Shown here: positions 25,812 through 34,808 of the stretch, piece by piece
Layout: every line of letters begins with the position of its first letter
Position numbering within the stretch: position 1 is the stretch's first letter
Assembly: GCA_963422745.1 (NCBI GenBank)
Contig: OY730477.1
Location: forward strand, 3,224,001-3,288,000
Source: G963422745 sp963422745
GTDB lineage: Bacteria > Actinomycetota > Acidimicrobiia > Acidimicrobiales > Aldehydirespiratoraceae
Length of the DNA: 64,000 bases
Reading direction: 5' to 3'
Notes under the pieces: generated by a model
Database searches by the model: none
Seen by the model: the letters and a program-made list of their open reading frames with translations, nothing else
Told to the model about the DNA's origin: nothing
Translations under genes and position numbers: made by a program

Positions 25812-27038
25812 TTACACTATACCAATACGAGACAAGGGATCACCTACTCCGAAGACTCCCTTACTCCACAATCCACCCAATAGTTCGGTCTTAGCCATGG
25901 CCTGAACCTCCCAAATATCTGAAGCTCGTTTCAATATTGTATACCCATTCTCATCGCGCCAGAGGATATAGACCTCTTCTGCCTTGAGCCCGTCAAGGAG
26001 ATCCGGTGAGTGTGTAGTGATCAGTAGTTGTGTGCTGTGCAGGGCTCTACTGCATTCCTCCGAGAAAAGCGATTGGAGTTCGGGATGCAGGAAGTTCTCC
26101 GGTTCTTCGATCGCGATCAATGGATACGGATCTGATCCGTGTAGCAAGACCAGATAGGCCAGCATCTTCAGGGTGCCATCGGATGTGTACCGGGAGATGA
26201 TCGGCTTCTCGAATGGAGCGTCTACCAACTGCAACAGCAAACGCCCGTCTGGCATCGGTTCAGCTCGCACATCGGATACCAACGGAACCAGATACGCGAG
26301 CCTTTCTATGATGTCCTTCAATCGACCTTCGTCTGTTTCCCTTAAGTGTTGAATGACATTAGCCAAATTGTGACCAGTTCGAGACAGTTGATCCTGTGGA
26401 CCGCTCTCGGGTTGTGAGCGTCCCTCATCCACGGAGAGATAGGATACATGCCATCCGATGATGAAGTCTCGTAACTTTGCGATCCGGGGATGTTCGACGA
26501 ATTGACCCAAGGCGTTGACTGCAAGCAGATCCTTGGATCTGAGCTTGACCGGTGCCCGCTCGTCATCTTCATCGGGTAACTCACCGCTAGCAGCTTCTCC
26601 CTCTCCGTTTTCGACCTCCAGAAACTTGAAAGGGCGGCCTCTACCTTTGCGATTCCAACGCAGCCATTCGTGTACGATTACTGGCTGGCCTTTGTCCTCA
26701 TCAATCTCAAGGTGGTAGGTGATCAGTGGATTTCCCTTTGTGCCGACCGTCTTCGAATGTTCCCGGTATTTGATCTCTATCACGACCGGGCCATCGGAGC
26801 CTCGTGATTTGATCCCCTGACCTCGACCTCTCCTATCCCAGGCAGTCCGAAGATTTAGTTCGAAGCATTCTGATAGGAACGCAAGGACATCGCAAACAGT
26901 TGATTTACCGCTACCGTTGGGACCTATCAGAACGGTAAGAGGAGTCAGGTCCTTGAACGTGACGTCTCGTAGCGCTCGATAGTTACGTACTTTCAGTGAT
27001 TCGATCCGGGCCGGACCCTCTTTACCTACCTCTTCCAT
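25812..27038 (-). CDS. AAA family ATPase (AAA_21, OLD/SMC-like)
   Basis: A 408-residue ATPase with an ABC/SMC-type split head. Near the N-terminus it has IESLKVRNYRALRD and Walker A IGPNGSGKST. Towards the C-terminus are a signature-like SDGTLKMLAYLVLL, Walker B PLIAIEEPENFLHPELQ and LLITTHSPDLLDGL. Start ATG 27038 has GGGAG about ten bases upstream, and the DNA-facing homology begins soon after. Such proteins are sensors in defence systems paired with nucleases or toxins; here the partner is DUF4276. Base composition is unlike the flanking catabolic genes. Confidence 0.88.
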   Translation of the reverse strand: MEEVGKEGPARIESLKVRNYRALRDVTFKDLTPLTVLIGPNGSGKSTVCDVLAFLSECFELNLRTAWDRRGRGQGIKSRGSDGPVVIEIKYREHSKTVGTKGNPLITYHLEIDEDKGQPVIVHEWLRWNRKGRGRPFKFLEVENGEGEAASGELPDEDDERAPVKLRSKDLLAVNALGQFVEHPRIAKLRDFIIGWHVSYLSVDEGRSQPESGPQDQLSRTGHNLANVIQHLRETDEGRLKDIIERLAYLVPLVSDVRAEPMPDGRLLLQLVDAPFEKPIISRYTSDGTLKMLAYLVLLHGSDPYPLIAIEEPENFLHPELQSLFSEECSRALHSTQLLITTHSPDLLDGLKAEEVYILWRDENGYTILKRASDIWEVQAMAKTELLGGLWSKGVFGVGDPLSRIGIV

Positions 27039-27111
27039 ACGAGAGCCACTCCCTGTATTACAACCATTGACTGCGAACAATAACCATGGATCCAACAGAT
27101 CGCAGGAACGA

Positions 27112-27570
27112 TCAAGTCACCATCTCGAAGTACTGCACCTCCACCATGAGCGGCAGCAAATAGCGGACGTAGAAACTGTGCAGCTTCAAGACCTCGTAAT
27201 CCTCCACCTCGTAGTTCATGATGTGAACCCGGTCGTCTTGGACTCTGAACGCCTCAGCCCTGCGCATCACCTCTTGCAGTTCGTTGAGGCTGTCCACGGC
27301 CATACCGAAGTGGTCGCCTTCAGGGGCCCACATGGGGTTCGGATCGGCGATCAGGAACACGAACTGGTCATATGAATGGACCCCCATGACCAGCCGCTTG
27401 CGGTCCTGGGTCATTGTCGGATGTTCCTGCCAACCAAACACCTCGCCGTAGAAACGGGCGATGTCGGCTCTTCCCTGTTCGTTTAGCAGTTCGGCGGGCA
27501 TGCTCAATGCCACATGATTGAAGCGGGCAGGGCCCCTAAACTCGGACATGTTCGCGGTGGTTTCGCTCAT
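27112..27570 (-). CDS. VOC (glyoxalase/dioxygenase-fold) family protein
   Basis: A 152-residue protein with an N-terminal beta-alpha-beta module, FNHVALSMPAEL then RADIARFYGEVFGWQEHP, typical of the vicinal-oxygen-chelate superfamily. A second module has GDHFGMAVDSLNEL. The histidines in these motifs could bind a metal. The reaction cannot be assigned. The start ATG 27570 overlaps the stop of the upstream dehydrogenase gene (ATGA), so the two are translationally coupled. Confidence 0.8.
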   Translation of the reverse strand: MSETTANMSEFRGPARFNHVALSMPAELLNEQGRADIARFYGEVFGWQEHPTMTQDRKRLVMGVHSYDQFVFLIADPNPMWAPEGDHFGMAVDSLNELQEVMRRAEAFRVQDDRVHIMNYEVEDYEVLKLHSFYVRYLLPLMVEVQYFEMVT

Positions 27571-28574
27571 GGGCACACCAGTACCTTTCCGGCCGCCGCA
27601 CCGGAACGCAGGCGGCGCATCGCATCCATTAGCCCGTCAAGGGTGACAGACTCCGGTTCGAGCAGGACATCAAGCGGCAGCACCTTTGAAGCAATGAGTT
27701 CCAAAGCAGCCGCGAAACCGTCCGTGTCGTAGTCGAAAGCACCGGTCACGAACAGTTCATTGAGAATAACCCGGTTGGTGTCGAGCCTCGGGAAGTTCAT
27801 ACCGGTGCCAACCAGCACCATCGTGGCACCGCCTGTGAGCTGAGTTAGGCCGGTTTCGACCGCCGAGCGGGCTCCGGACGTCTCAAAGACGTAGTTCACG
27901 GCGTCGGCAGGCACCTCGCCGGGATGTCCGGGTACTTCGAGATCTTCGGGTGAGGCGACGACTGCGCCAAGTCGCCGGGCTAGGTCCCGTCGCAGTTCGT
28001 GCGGTTCGATGACGGTGACATCAATGCCGCGGGTTCCAAGGACAGCGACAACCGCCGCTCCGATCGGCCCGCAGCCGAACACCATGGCCCGCCTACCTGC
28101 TTCAACGCTGCCCACGGTTACGGCGTGCATGGCCACAGCCAGCGGCTCGGTGTAGGCAGCATCGCGGGCACTTACACCACACGGCACGTCTAGGAGATTG
28201 CGATGATCGATGGTCAAATAAGCGGCGAAGGCTCCGCTTTGGCTGTCTTCACCGGCTCGTGGTCTGCGTTCGCACAGTCCGGGCCGACCCGCTGCGCAGG
28301 GCTTGCATTGGCCGCACTCCACCCAGCTTCGCCCTACGACCGTGGCCCCCGTGTCGATTCGAGCGTCGGGACCTTTTTGCACGACCCGACCGGACCATTC
28401 GTGACCGTAGACCATGTCGGGTTCGCCCCAGCCGTCCAGCATCATGTGCAGATCGGTTCCGCAAACCCCGCAATAATCCACCTTCACCATCACATCCGCG
28501 GGGCCCATGTCGGGAACGGGCACGTCAAGGACCTCCAGCTGACCTTTGCGCCGGTAGACGGCGGCCCGCATCAT
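27567..28574 (-). CDS. Zinc-dependent medium-chain alcohol dehydrogenase
   Basis: A 335-residue MDR-family enzyme related to threonine/sorbitol dehydrogenases. Seen are catalytic-zinc residues in DYCGVCGTDLH near 35 and GHEWSG near 58, four structural-zinc cysteines in CGQCKPCAAGRPGLC near 88-102, and the nucleotide motif FGCGPIGAAV near 168. It should oxidise a secondary alcohol or polyol with NAD(P). Start ATG 28574 has GGGAG seven bases upstream. It is coupled to the VOC gene. Confidence 0.93.
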   Translation of the reverse strand: MMRAAVYRRKGQLEVLDVPVPDMGPADVMVKVDYCGVCGTDLHMMLDGWGEPDMVYGHEWSGRVVQKGPDARIDTGATVVGRSWVECGQCKPCAAGRPGLCERRPRAGEDSQSGAFAAYLTIDHRNLLDVPCGVSARDAAYTEPLAVAMHAVTVGSVEAGRRAMVFGCGPIGAAVVAVLGTRGIDVTVIEPHELRRDLARRLGAVVASPEDLEVPGHPGEVPADAVNYVFETSGARSAVETGLTQLTGGATMVLVGTGMNFPRLDTNRVILNELFVTGAFDYDTDGFAAALELIASKVLPLDVLLEPESVTLDGLMDAMRRLRSGAAAGKVLVCP

Positions 28575-28687
28575 CGCAATGCTCCCGTCATCGCTACGAC
28601 ATTACCGGACCGCGATGGCACCACAGTCGTTATGGCCGCTTTGACGATTAAGTCGCTCCGACGATGATCACCACCGGGCTCGCCGAG

Positions 28688-28740
28688 ATGCTCTGCGACT
28701 ACTTCCCTGCCGGTATCTGCGACTACTTCCCTGCGGATAG
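28688..28740. repeat. 24-bp duplication containing a CoA ligase stop codon
   Basis: TGCGACTACTTCCCTGC occurs twice 24 bases apart. The copy at 28718 covers the stop (CTA on plus) and last codons of the CoA ligase gene; the copy at 28694 lies just downstream of that gene. Confidence 0.88.
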
Positions 28741-30186
28741 ACGCGCTGTTAGTTCCCTGCGGTCGACCTTGCCCGAAGCCAACACCGGAAGACGCTCGAC
28801 CACCTCAATCCGCTCCGGGGTGAGGTAGCGAGCCGCGCCCCGACGGGCGAACCATGCCCGGCACAGGCGGAGATCGAAACTCTCCGCGGCGATTACGAAG
28901 GCCGCCACACGTTCACCGAGACGTTCGTCGGGTTCGGCTACCACCACGGCTCGGCGTACCGCCGGGTGGGCTTCCAAATGCCGCTCAACCTCAACAGCGG
29001 AGATGTTCTCCCCGCTTCTGATGATGCGATCCCCCAACCGGCCCTCAATGGTCACCCAGCCGTCGGTGAGTGTGGCCAGATCACCGGTACGGAACCAGCC
29101 ATTAACGAACGCTTCGGTTGTGGCTTCGGGATCGAGATATCCACGGGCCAGTTCAGGCCCGCTGACCCAGAGTTCGCCTCGTTCGTCGACCCTCAGCCGG
29201 GTCTGTGCAAAGGCCCGACCGTCGGTGGTAATCATCTTGTCGATCGGATCGTCGAAACGAGACGTGGCGACGGTGGGAGCCTCGGTGGAACCATAGGAAC
29301 GTTTGACCACAGCCTCAAAGGCGGCACCGGCTCTTTCACAAAACGCGGGCGTTACCCCTGTACCCCCGCAGGAAATCAATCGCAACGACCGGACCCGGGC
29401 CGGGTCGAATCGGTGATGATCCATGAGCGATGTGAACATCGTCGGCGGACCCACCATGTAGGTGACCGACTCCCTTTCGATCAACTCAAGTGCCGTGCCT
29501 GGATCCCAGCGGGCCATCAGCACCGTCTTCATATCCGACGTACCCGGGATCAGGACCCCATGCAACAACCCGGCTACGTGGGCCAGCGGGGACGCCATAA
29601 GCACCGTGTCGTGCCTGCTCAAGCCGTGGACCTCGCCTAACTGGGCGACCTTGTAGAGCAGGCTTCGGTGAGTGTGGACCACCCCTTGGGGCACCCCTGT
29701 GGAACCCGAGGTGAACAACACAACCGCATCGGCGTCGATTCTCGACTTGCCGCTGAGAGACCCTGCGGCGGCACTGTCATCAACAGGTTCATCACCCAGG
29801 ACCGCACAGGCCGGGTCGGGCTCGGTGATCAGATCCCGGGCGTTCACAGAACCTGCTACATCGGCCAACGCGGAGCTGGGCTCGGTCACGGTCAGGTTTG
29901 GCTGAGCTACCGAGAGCGCTTGCGCAAGATGATCGGACCTGGCGGCGGGATGCAAAGCCACTGCCACAGCGCCGAGGTGCCAGCACGCCCGATAAGTCGT
30001 CACAGCGTCGATCCCGGGCGGAAGTTGGAATGCCACCCGATCACCGGACTCAACGCCGTGGGCTGCCATGGACGCTGCCAATAACCGAACGCGGTGATGA
30101 AGATCGTTGCTTGAGATCCGGTTCGGTCCCTGGACCAAGAAATCTTCTCGGCCCTCCACCACCGCCAGGGCCGCGGCCAGATTCAC
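28723..30186 (-). CDS. AMP-dependent acyl-CoA synthetase/ligase
   Basis: A 487-residue ANL-superfamily enzyme that activates a carboxylic acid through an acyl-AMP to acyl-CoA. Motifs are FTSGSTGVPQG (ATP-binding P-loop, near residue 156), the YGSTEAP core near 297, GWFRTGDL near 370 and the C-terminal LPVLASGKVDRR with the catalytic lysine near 476. Start GTG 30186 overlaps the stop of the acyl-CoA dehydrogenase gene upstream (GTGA), so they are coupled. Substrate unknown. Confidence 0.94.
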   Translation of the reverse strand: MNLAAALAVVEGREDFLVQGPNRISSNDLHHRVRLLAASMAAHGVESGDRVAFQLPPGIDAVTTYRACWHLGAVAVALHPAARSDHLAQALSVAQPNLTVTEPSSALADVAGSVNARDLITEPDPACAVLGDEPVDDSAAAGSLSGKSRIDADAVVLFTSGSTGVPQGVVHTHRSLLYKVAQLGEVHGLSRHDTVLMASPLAHVAGLLHGVLIPGTSDMKTVLMARWDPGTALELIERESVTYMVGPPTMFTSLMDHHRFDPARVRSLRLISCGGTGVTPAFCERAGAAFEAVVKRSYGSTEAPTVATSRFDDPIDKMITTDGRAFAQTRLRVDERGELWVSGPELARGYLDPEATTEAFVNGWFRTGDLATLTDGWVTIEGRLGDRIIRSGENISAVEVERHLEAHPAVRRAVVVAEPDERLGERVAAFVIAAESFDLRLCRAWFARRGAARYLTPERIEVVERLPVLASGKVDRRELTARLSAGK

Positions 30187-31340
30187 GATTCGGTGTGGCG
30201 TTCCAACAACTTGCGGGCGATCACCATTTTCTGGATCTCGCTGGTGCCTTCACCCACGATCATCAGCGGCGTGTCACGAAAGTACCTTTCCACGTCGTAT
30301 TCTTGGGTGTAGCCGTTGCCGCCATGGATGCGCAGAGCTTCGGTGGCGATCTCAAACGCGGCTTCCGAGGCGAACAGCTTCGCCATCCCTGCCTCAAGGT
30401 CGGCTCGACCGCCGGAGTCGAATCTGGCAGCGGCGTCATAGGTGAGCAGGCGGGCGGCCTGCAGCTTGGTGGCCATCTCCGCCAACTTGAATCCGATGGC
30501 CTGATGGCGGAATATCGGCTTCCCGAAGGTTTCGCGTTCCTGGCTGTATTTCATGGCCGCGTTGAAGGCAGCTTGGCCGACCCCAACGGCTCGGGCCGCG
30601 ATGTTGATCCGGCCGAGCTCCAGAGCCGAAAGGGCATATCGCAGACCGTTGCCCAGGCCGTCGTCACCGCCGAGCAGGTTCGAGCCCGGTACCCGATGAT
30701 CGGTGTAGACCATCTCTACGGTTTCCAGACCTTTGTAGCCGAGCTTGGGGATCTTGCGGGAAACGGTTATCCCCTCAAAGGACGGTCCTGGCGTCTTCTC
30801 CACCAGAAAACACGTGACCCGGCCCTCGGGTGTGCGCGCCAAAAGCATGACCAGCCCGGCACGGTCACCGTTGGTCACCCACATCTTTGTGCCGTTAACG
30901 ACCCAGTCGTCACCATCGGGGACGGCTCGGCATCGCAGAGCACCGGCATCGCTGCCCGAGTCGGGTTCGGACAACGAGAAAGCCGCCCGGAATCTTCCGT
31001 CGACCATGCGCGGCAGGAAACGTTGCCTCTGAGCGTCGGTCCCGAACCGGGCGATCATGGTGGCTGCGATCTTGTGGCTGTTGAGAATTCCCGACAGCGA
31101 CATCCATCCACGCGACAACTCCTCAACGATCCGGGCATAGGTAGTGGCGCTGAGTCCGAGGCCTCCGTACTCCTCGGCGATCGTCACTCCGAACAGGCCG
31201 AAGTCGCACATCTGTTTGACCATTTCGGCGGGGAAGGCGTCGGCATGTTCGAGATCCGAGGCGTGGGGAATGACCCGCTCGTCGACCCATCGCGCCACGG
31301 TGGCCACGATCTCGTCGGCAAGGTCGTTACTGGACGTCAT
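30183..31340 (-). CDS. Acyl-CoA dehydrogenase (classical single-chain type)
   Basis: A 385-residue enzyme with the complete motif set: AFSLSEPDSGSDAGALR near 130, WVVNGTKMWVTNGDRA near 155, SQERETFGKPI near 270, LRIHGGNGYTQEY near 337 and VGEGTSEIQKMVIAR near 362. The glutamate in GEGTSEIQ corresponds to the catalytic base of short/medium-chain and glutaryl-type enzymes. It is co-transcribed with the CoA ligase, whose start overlaps its stop. Confidence 0.95.
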   Translation of the reverse strand: MTSSNDLADEIVATVARWVDERVIPHASDLEHADAFPAEMVKQMCDFGLFGVTIAEEYGGLGLSATTYARIVEELSRGWMSLSGILNSHKIAATMIARFGTDAQRQRFLPRMVDGRFRAAFSLSEPDSGSDAGALRCRAVPDGDDWVVNGTKMWVTNGDRAGLVMLLARTPEGRVTCFLVEKTPGPSFEGITVSRKIPKLGYKGLETVEMVYTDHRVPGSNLLGGDDGLGNGLRYALSALELGRINIAARAVGVGQAAFNAAMKYSQERETFGKPIFRHQAIGFKLAEMATKLQAARLLTYDAAARFDSGGRADLEAGMAKLFASEAAFEIATEALRIHGGNGYTQEYDVERYFRDTPLMIVGEGTSEIQKMVIARKLLERHTES

Positions 31341-31356
31341 GGGAAACCCCCAAACT

Positions 31357-31400
31357 CTTGTGCTGTATCAATCGTCGTCTTGTGCTGAATCAATCGTCGA
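31357..31400. repeat. 22-bp duplication containing the stop codon of the SnoaL-like gene
   Basis: TTGTGCTG.ATCAATCGTCG occurs twice with 22-base spacing. The copy near 31380-31400 carries the last codons and stop of the SnoaL-like gene (minus strand). Confidence 0.85.
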
Positions 31401-31830
31401 AACCGACCCGATTCTCACCGGTGAAGACGATCTCACGGCGGGCGATGCGCCAGCGGTCCGGGTTGCGATGAACGATGTCGTAGTAGCGACCGGCCTGGCT
31501 GACCTCGTTCGTTTTGGAAACGAACACGAAGTCGGTGCTAACCGAGGCGACATCGCCGTTGAGTGCGATCAGGGGTTCGCTCAGCAGGTGCTTTCCTCTG
31601 AGTTCGGCCGTCTGGACCGGTTCGACCATAGCCCGCAGTTCGCCTCGGCCTCGGGCCGTCATGCCCATCACCGCAAAGACGCAGTCCTTTGTGAACAGGT
31701 CGATCCACTCATCGAAACGACCGTCGTCCAGACTCTGGCAGTACTCAACGAGCAACCGGCGAATCTCAAAAGGATCTGCCGGGCCAGCGGTCCCAGCCAT
31801 CGGGCCAGCACCAACGATGTTGTCAGTCAC
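31390..31830 (-). CDS. SnoaL/NTF2-like protein
   Basis: A 146-residue protein of the SnoaL-like/ketosteroid-isomerase-like fold. It has EIRRLLVEYCQSLDDGRFDEW near 22-42, FTKDCVFAVMG and RYYDIVHRNPDRWRIARREI near the C-terminus. Family members are small lyases, isomerases or ring-hydroxylating accessory subunits; the activity here is unknown. Start is GTG 31830. It is divergent from the acyl-CoA dehydrogenase at 31928, with a cluster of AACYGTT sites in the gap. Confidence 0.82.
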   Translation of the reverse strand: MTDNIVGAGPMAGTAGPADPFEIRRLLVEYCQSLDDGRFDEWIDLFTKDCVFAVMGMTARGRGELRAMVEPVQTAELRGKHLLSEPLIALNGDVASVSTDFVFVSKTNEVSQAGRYYDIVHRNPDRWRIARREIVFTGENRVGFDD

Positions 31831-31857
31831 AGGGTCTCACCACCACAAAATAGCCTC

Positions 31858-31893
31858 AACTGTTCTAACCGTTCCAGTAACCGTTTCAACGGT
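31858..31893. promoter_or_regulatory. Cluster of AACYGTT sites, possible operator
   Basis: AACTGTT (31858), AACCGTT (31867) and AACCGTT (31879) are followed by AACGGT (31888). The last two form the inverted repeat ACCGTT-TC-AACGGT. The cluster lies in the 97-bp gap between the divergent SnoaL-like and acyl-CoA dehydrogenase genes, a good place for a TetR-type repressor site. It does not fit the KstR consensus (AACNNGTT). Confidence 0.45.
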
Positions 31894-31927
31894 GATGTCC
31901 GTGCCGGGCCGGTAGCGTCGCGCAGAC

Positions 31928-33091
31928 ATGGACCTTGCGTTGTCCGACACCGAGAGAGCTTTCGCACATGAAGTACGCGAATGGCTGACCCGAAATGTCG
32001 AACGACCCGAACCCGACCTCAGCCCGGATCAGCAGATCGCCTGGGGTCGGCGGTGGCAAGCCCGTCTAGCTGCGGCGCGAATGGTAGCGATCTCGTGGCC
32101 TGAATCGGTCGGGGGGCGCGGAGCGAACCCAGTTGAGGTGGCTTTGTATAATCTGGAATACGCCCGCGCAGGGGCGCCACAACCCGTCAACCGGGTCGGG
32201 ATCAATCTGGTGGGACCGACCCTTTTGGTTCACGGAACCCAAGCTCAACAAGCCAGGTGGCTCCCGTCGATCCTGGATGCGACCGAGATCTGGTGTCAGC
32301 TCTTCAGCGAACCCGGCGCCGGATCCGATCTGGCTTCACTGCACACTCGAGCCGAACCCACAGACGCGGGATGGCTGATCACGGGGCAGAAGGTGTGGAC
32401 CTCTTACGCTCGGTTCGCTCGCTGGGGGATCGCGCTGGTCCGCACCGATCCCGACCTGCCACGTCATCGCGGCATCTCCTGCATGGTGATCGACATGACC
32501 GCGCCCGGGGTCCGCATCAGCCCGCTGCGCCAGATCACCGGTGAAGCGGAATTCAACGAGGTGCACATCAATGAGGTGTTCGTGCCCGCCGATCATCTCC
32601 TGGGTGGGTGTAACCAGGGTTGGTCGGTGGCCAACACGACGCTGGCGCATGAGCGGGGCACGGCCTTTCCGTTCAAAGAGCAGGTCGTTCACGAGATCTA
32701 CCTCGACGAGTTGTTGAATGACGTTCGATCAAGTGGCGCCTTGGAGGACCCATCGATGGCCGACATGATCGTTGACGCCTACGTGGAGCTGGTGCTGCTG
32801 CGCCTCTGCAACTACAAAACTCTGTCGAGACTGAGCCGAGATCAACAGCCCGGCCCGGAATCCAGCGTGACCAAGCTGATCCATTCTGCGATGACCCGGC
32901 GTCTGTCGGATGCAGCCCTAGCCGCCGTCGGGGACACCGCACCGCTATGGCCGAACCCGACCGGCGAGTTGACAGCGGGGACCTGGCAACGCCAGTGGCT
33001 GTGGTCGAAATCGGCTTCGATCGCAGGCGGAACCGACGAAATTCAGCGCTCCGTCATCGCCGAGAGACTGCTCGGCCTTCCCCGGGGGTGA
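31928..33091 (+). CDS. Acyl-CoA dehydrogenase (FadE-type, long)
   Basis: A 387-residue protein similar in layout to the one at 22491. Motifs are IWCQLFSEPGAGSDLASL near 120, GWLITGQKVWTSYARFARWG near 150, LRQITGEAEFNEVHINEVFV near 200 and the C-terminal GGTDEIQRSVIAERLLGLPRG. TAGCGT nine bases before ATG 31928 might be a -10 for a near-leaderless message. No short partner is adjacent; those at 24058 and 40790 are candidates. Confidence 0.93.
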   Translation: MDLALSDTERAFAHEVREWLTRNVERPEPDLSPDQQIAWGRRWQARLAAARMVAISWPESVGGRGANPVEVALYNLEYARAGAPQPVNRVGINLVGPTLLVHGTQAQQARWLPSILDATEIWCQLFSEPGAGSDLASLHTRAEPTDAGWLITGQKVWTSYARFARWGIALVRTDPDLPRHRGISCMVIDMTAPGVRISPLRQITGEAEFNEVHINEVFVPADHLLGGCNQGWSVANTTLAHERGTAFPFKEQVVHEIYLDELLNDVRSSGALEDPSMADMIVDAYVELVLLRLCNYKTLSRLSRDQQPGPESSVTKLIHSAMTRRLSDAALAAVGDTAPLWPNPTGELTAGTWQRQWLWSKSASIAGGTDEIQRSVIAERLLGLPRG

Positions 33092-33134
33092 AATCCCACA
33101 AAGGCGAAACCGAGCGAGACCCAAGAAATTCAGG

Positions 33135-33170
33135 ATCCGAAGCAATTCAGGATCCGAAGCGATCAACCAG
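33135..33170. repeat. 17-bp duplication containing a CoA ligase stop codon
   Basis: AATTCAGGATCCGAAGC occurs twice in direct succession. The copy at the gene end carries the stop (TCA on plus, from 33147) and the final residues FGS of the CoA ligase on the minus strand. Confidence 0.88.
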
Positions 33171-34808
33171 CAGTCGGCGCAGAGCTCGCAAATCGATCTT
33201 GCCCGACTCAAGCCAGGGCAAGTCACCCACGTCGTCAAAAACCGCAACATGGCGCGGAACCTTGTACCCCGAGATCTCGGCCTTGAGACGGCGACGAAGA
33301 TCGTCCGGGTCGAAATCGACGCCGCGCTCGGTCACCACTGCTGCTGTCACCGCTTCACCCCGGTCAACATCACCGACACCCACCACGACAGCGAGCCGCA
33401 CTCCAGGCTCAGCCTCAATCGCCTGTTCCACCTCACGGGGAACGACGTTCATTCCAGCCGTCTTGATCATGGTGCCCAGACGACCCTCAAAATACAGGTG
33501 ACCGTCGGGATCGAGGTATCCGCTGTCACCGGTCCGGTACCAGCCCCCGGGTTCGAATACTGCGTCATCTCGGCGGTCGAGCAAGCCCAGCATCAACGAA
33601 TACCCCCGGACCCAGATCTCCCCGATCTGTCCGGTCGGTAGTTCGGCGCCAGTGACTGGATCGACGATGCGGTGCTGCATCCCCGGCACACTGCGCCCGA
33701 AAGAACCTTCCTTGCCCAGGGGTAGTTGCATCCCCATCATTTCGATCGAGTGAGGCCCGAGAGTTTCGGTCATCCCCAGTGAAGTCGCCCGCCGGGCCGG
33801 GTCACCGACCCGCAGGTGTTCAGGCAAAAGTTCGTCGAAACTACCCCCTCTGATTGAGGACAGATCCCGTCCGCCAAACGAGGGATGCCCGAGGAGGGCC
33901 TTGGCCGTATGGGGCCAGCCGATGACGTGGGTGACCCGGTGTGACTCGATGAGGTCAAGAACCGCACCGGGTTCGAATCGATCCTCAAAAACCACCGTGG
34001 CCCCGACATGCATGGCACTAACGAGGGTGTAGGACAGCCCCCCGACCCAGAACAACGGCATCGGGGTGTACAAGACATCGCCTGCGGCGAGATCCCGAAA
34101 CGCATTCAGGTTGAACGGATGCACGATCACGGTTGCCTGGGAATGGATCACGCCCTTGGGTTCGGCTGCGCTACCCGAGGAATACAACACGACCATCGGA
34201 TCGCTTGACGCTACGTCGGCTTCGGCCTGGGCCAGTTCGGCTAGCGACACCTCCACAGCCCGCGATTGCAGATTCGCTATCGAACCGGCCCACCGCGGAG
34301 CCTGATCGGTCCACATCCACACGGCACGCAACGACGGGTGGCTGTGGACATCAACGAATCGATGCTTCTGGTCGACCAGGCCGGGCACTGCTTCGCCCAG
34401 CCGGGACACATAGTCATTGTTCAGGTACCGGTCGACGGTCAAAAGCACCTCACAACGGCTGTGTGCCAGCACCCGACCCAGCTCTTGAGCCTTGTGGAAC
34501 GTGTTTAACAGCACCGCAACCGCACCAATGCGAGCCACGGCCAGCCAGGCCACGACCCACTCCGGCCGGTTGGGTGCCAGCAACCCCACACGAGAGGCGC
34601 GCCCCACACCCTCGGCCAGCAAGGCCCGGGCAAGCCGTTCGCTACGCCGCTGTGCCTCGGCGTAGGAAAGACACCGGTCGCCGTTGATTACCAACCGCCG
34701 GTCACCCCAGCGGCGGGCGACCTGACGAACGAACTCTGCGGCCGTGGGGGTGTATTCGGGACGCCGGTAGCGACGCTCACCGTTAACGGCACCCGACAAC
34801 GTCATCAC
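33147..34808 (-). CDS. AMP-dependent acyl-CoA synthetase/ligase
   Basis: A 553-residue ANL enzyme. The ATP-binding loop reads LYSSGSAAEPKGV near 210 instead of the standard TSGTTG-PKG, with YSSGSA still conservative. SLGMTET near 343, GWYRTGDSGY near 430 and LPWLESGKIDLRAL near the C-terminus (catalytic lysine) are present. It probably activates a fatty, cyclic or aromatic acid. Start ATG 34808 heads a CATCACATCAC-rich region that is partly duplicated 85 bases upstream with the start codon. Confidence 0.92.
   Translation of the reverse strand: MMTLSGAVNGERRYRRPEYTPTAAEFVRQVARRWGDRRLVINGDRCLSYAEAQRRSERLARALLAEGVGRASRVGLLAPNRPEWVVAWLAVARIGAVAVLLNTFHKAQELGRVLAHSRCEVLLTVDRYLNNDYVSRLGEAVPGLVDQKHRFVDVHSHPSLRAVWMWTDQAPRWAGSIANLQSRAVEVSLAELAQAEADVASSDPMVVLYSSGSAAEPKGVIHSQATVIVHPFNLNAFRDLAAGDVLYTPMPLFWVGGLSYTLVSAMHVGATVVFEDRFEPGAVLDLIESHRVTHVIGWPHTAKALLGHPSFGGRDLSSIRGGSFDELLPEHLRVGDPARRATSLGMTETLGPHSIEMMGMQLPLGKEGSFGRSVPGMQHRIVDPVTGAELPTGQIGEIWVRGYSLMLGLLDRRDDAVFEPGGWYRTGDSGYLDPDGHLYFEGRLGTMIKTAGMNVVPREVEQAIEAEPGVRLAVVVGVGDVDRGEAVTAAVVTERGVDFDPDDLRRRLKAEISGYKVPRHVAVFDDVGDLPWLESGKIDLRALRRLLVDRFGS

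Noticed and set aside
31858..31893. KstR-type steroid operator
   Set aside because: The sites have one base between AAC and GTT instead of two, so they do not match the KstR consensus.
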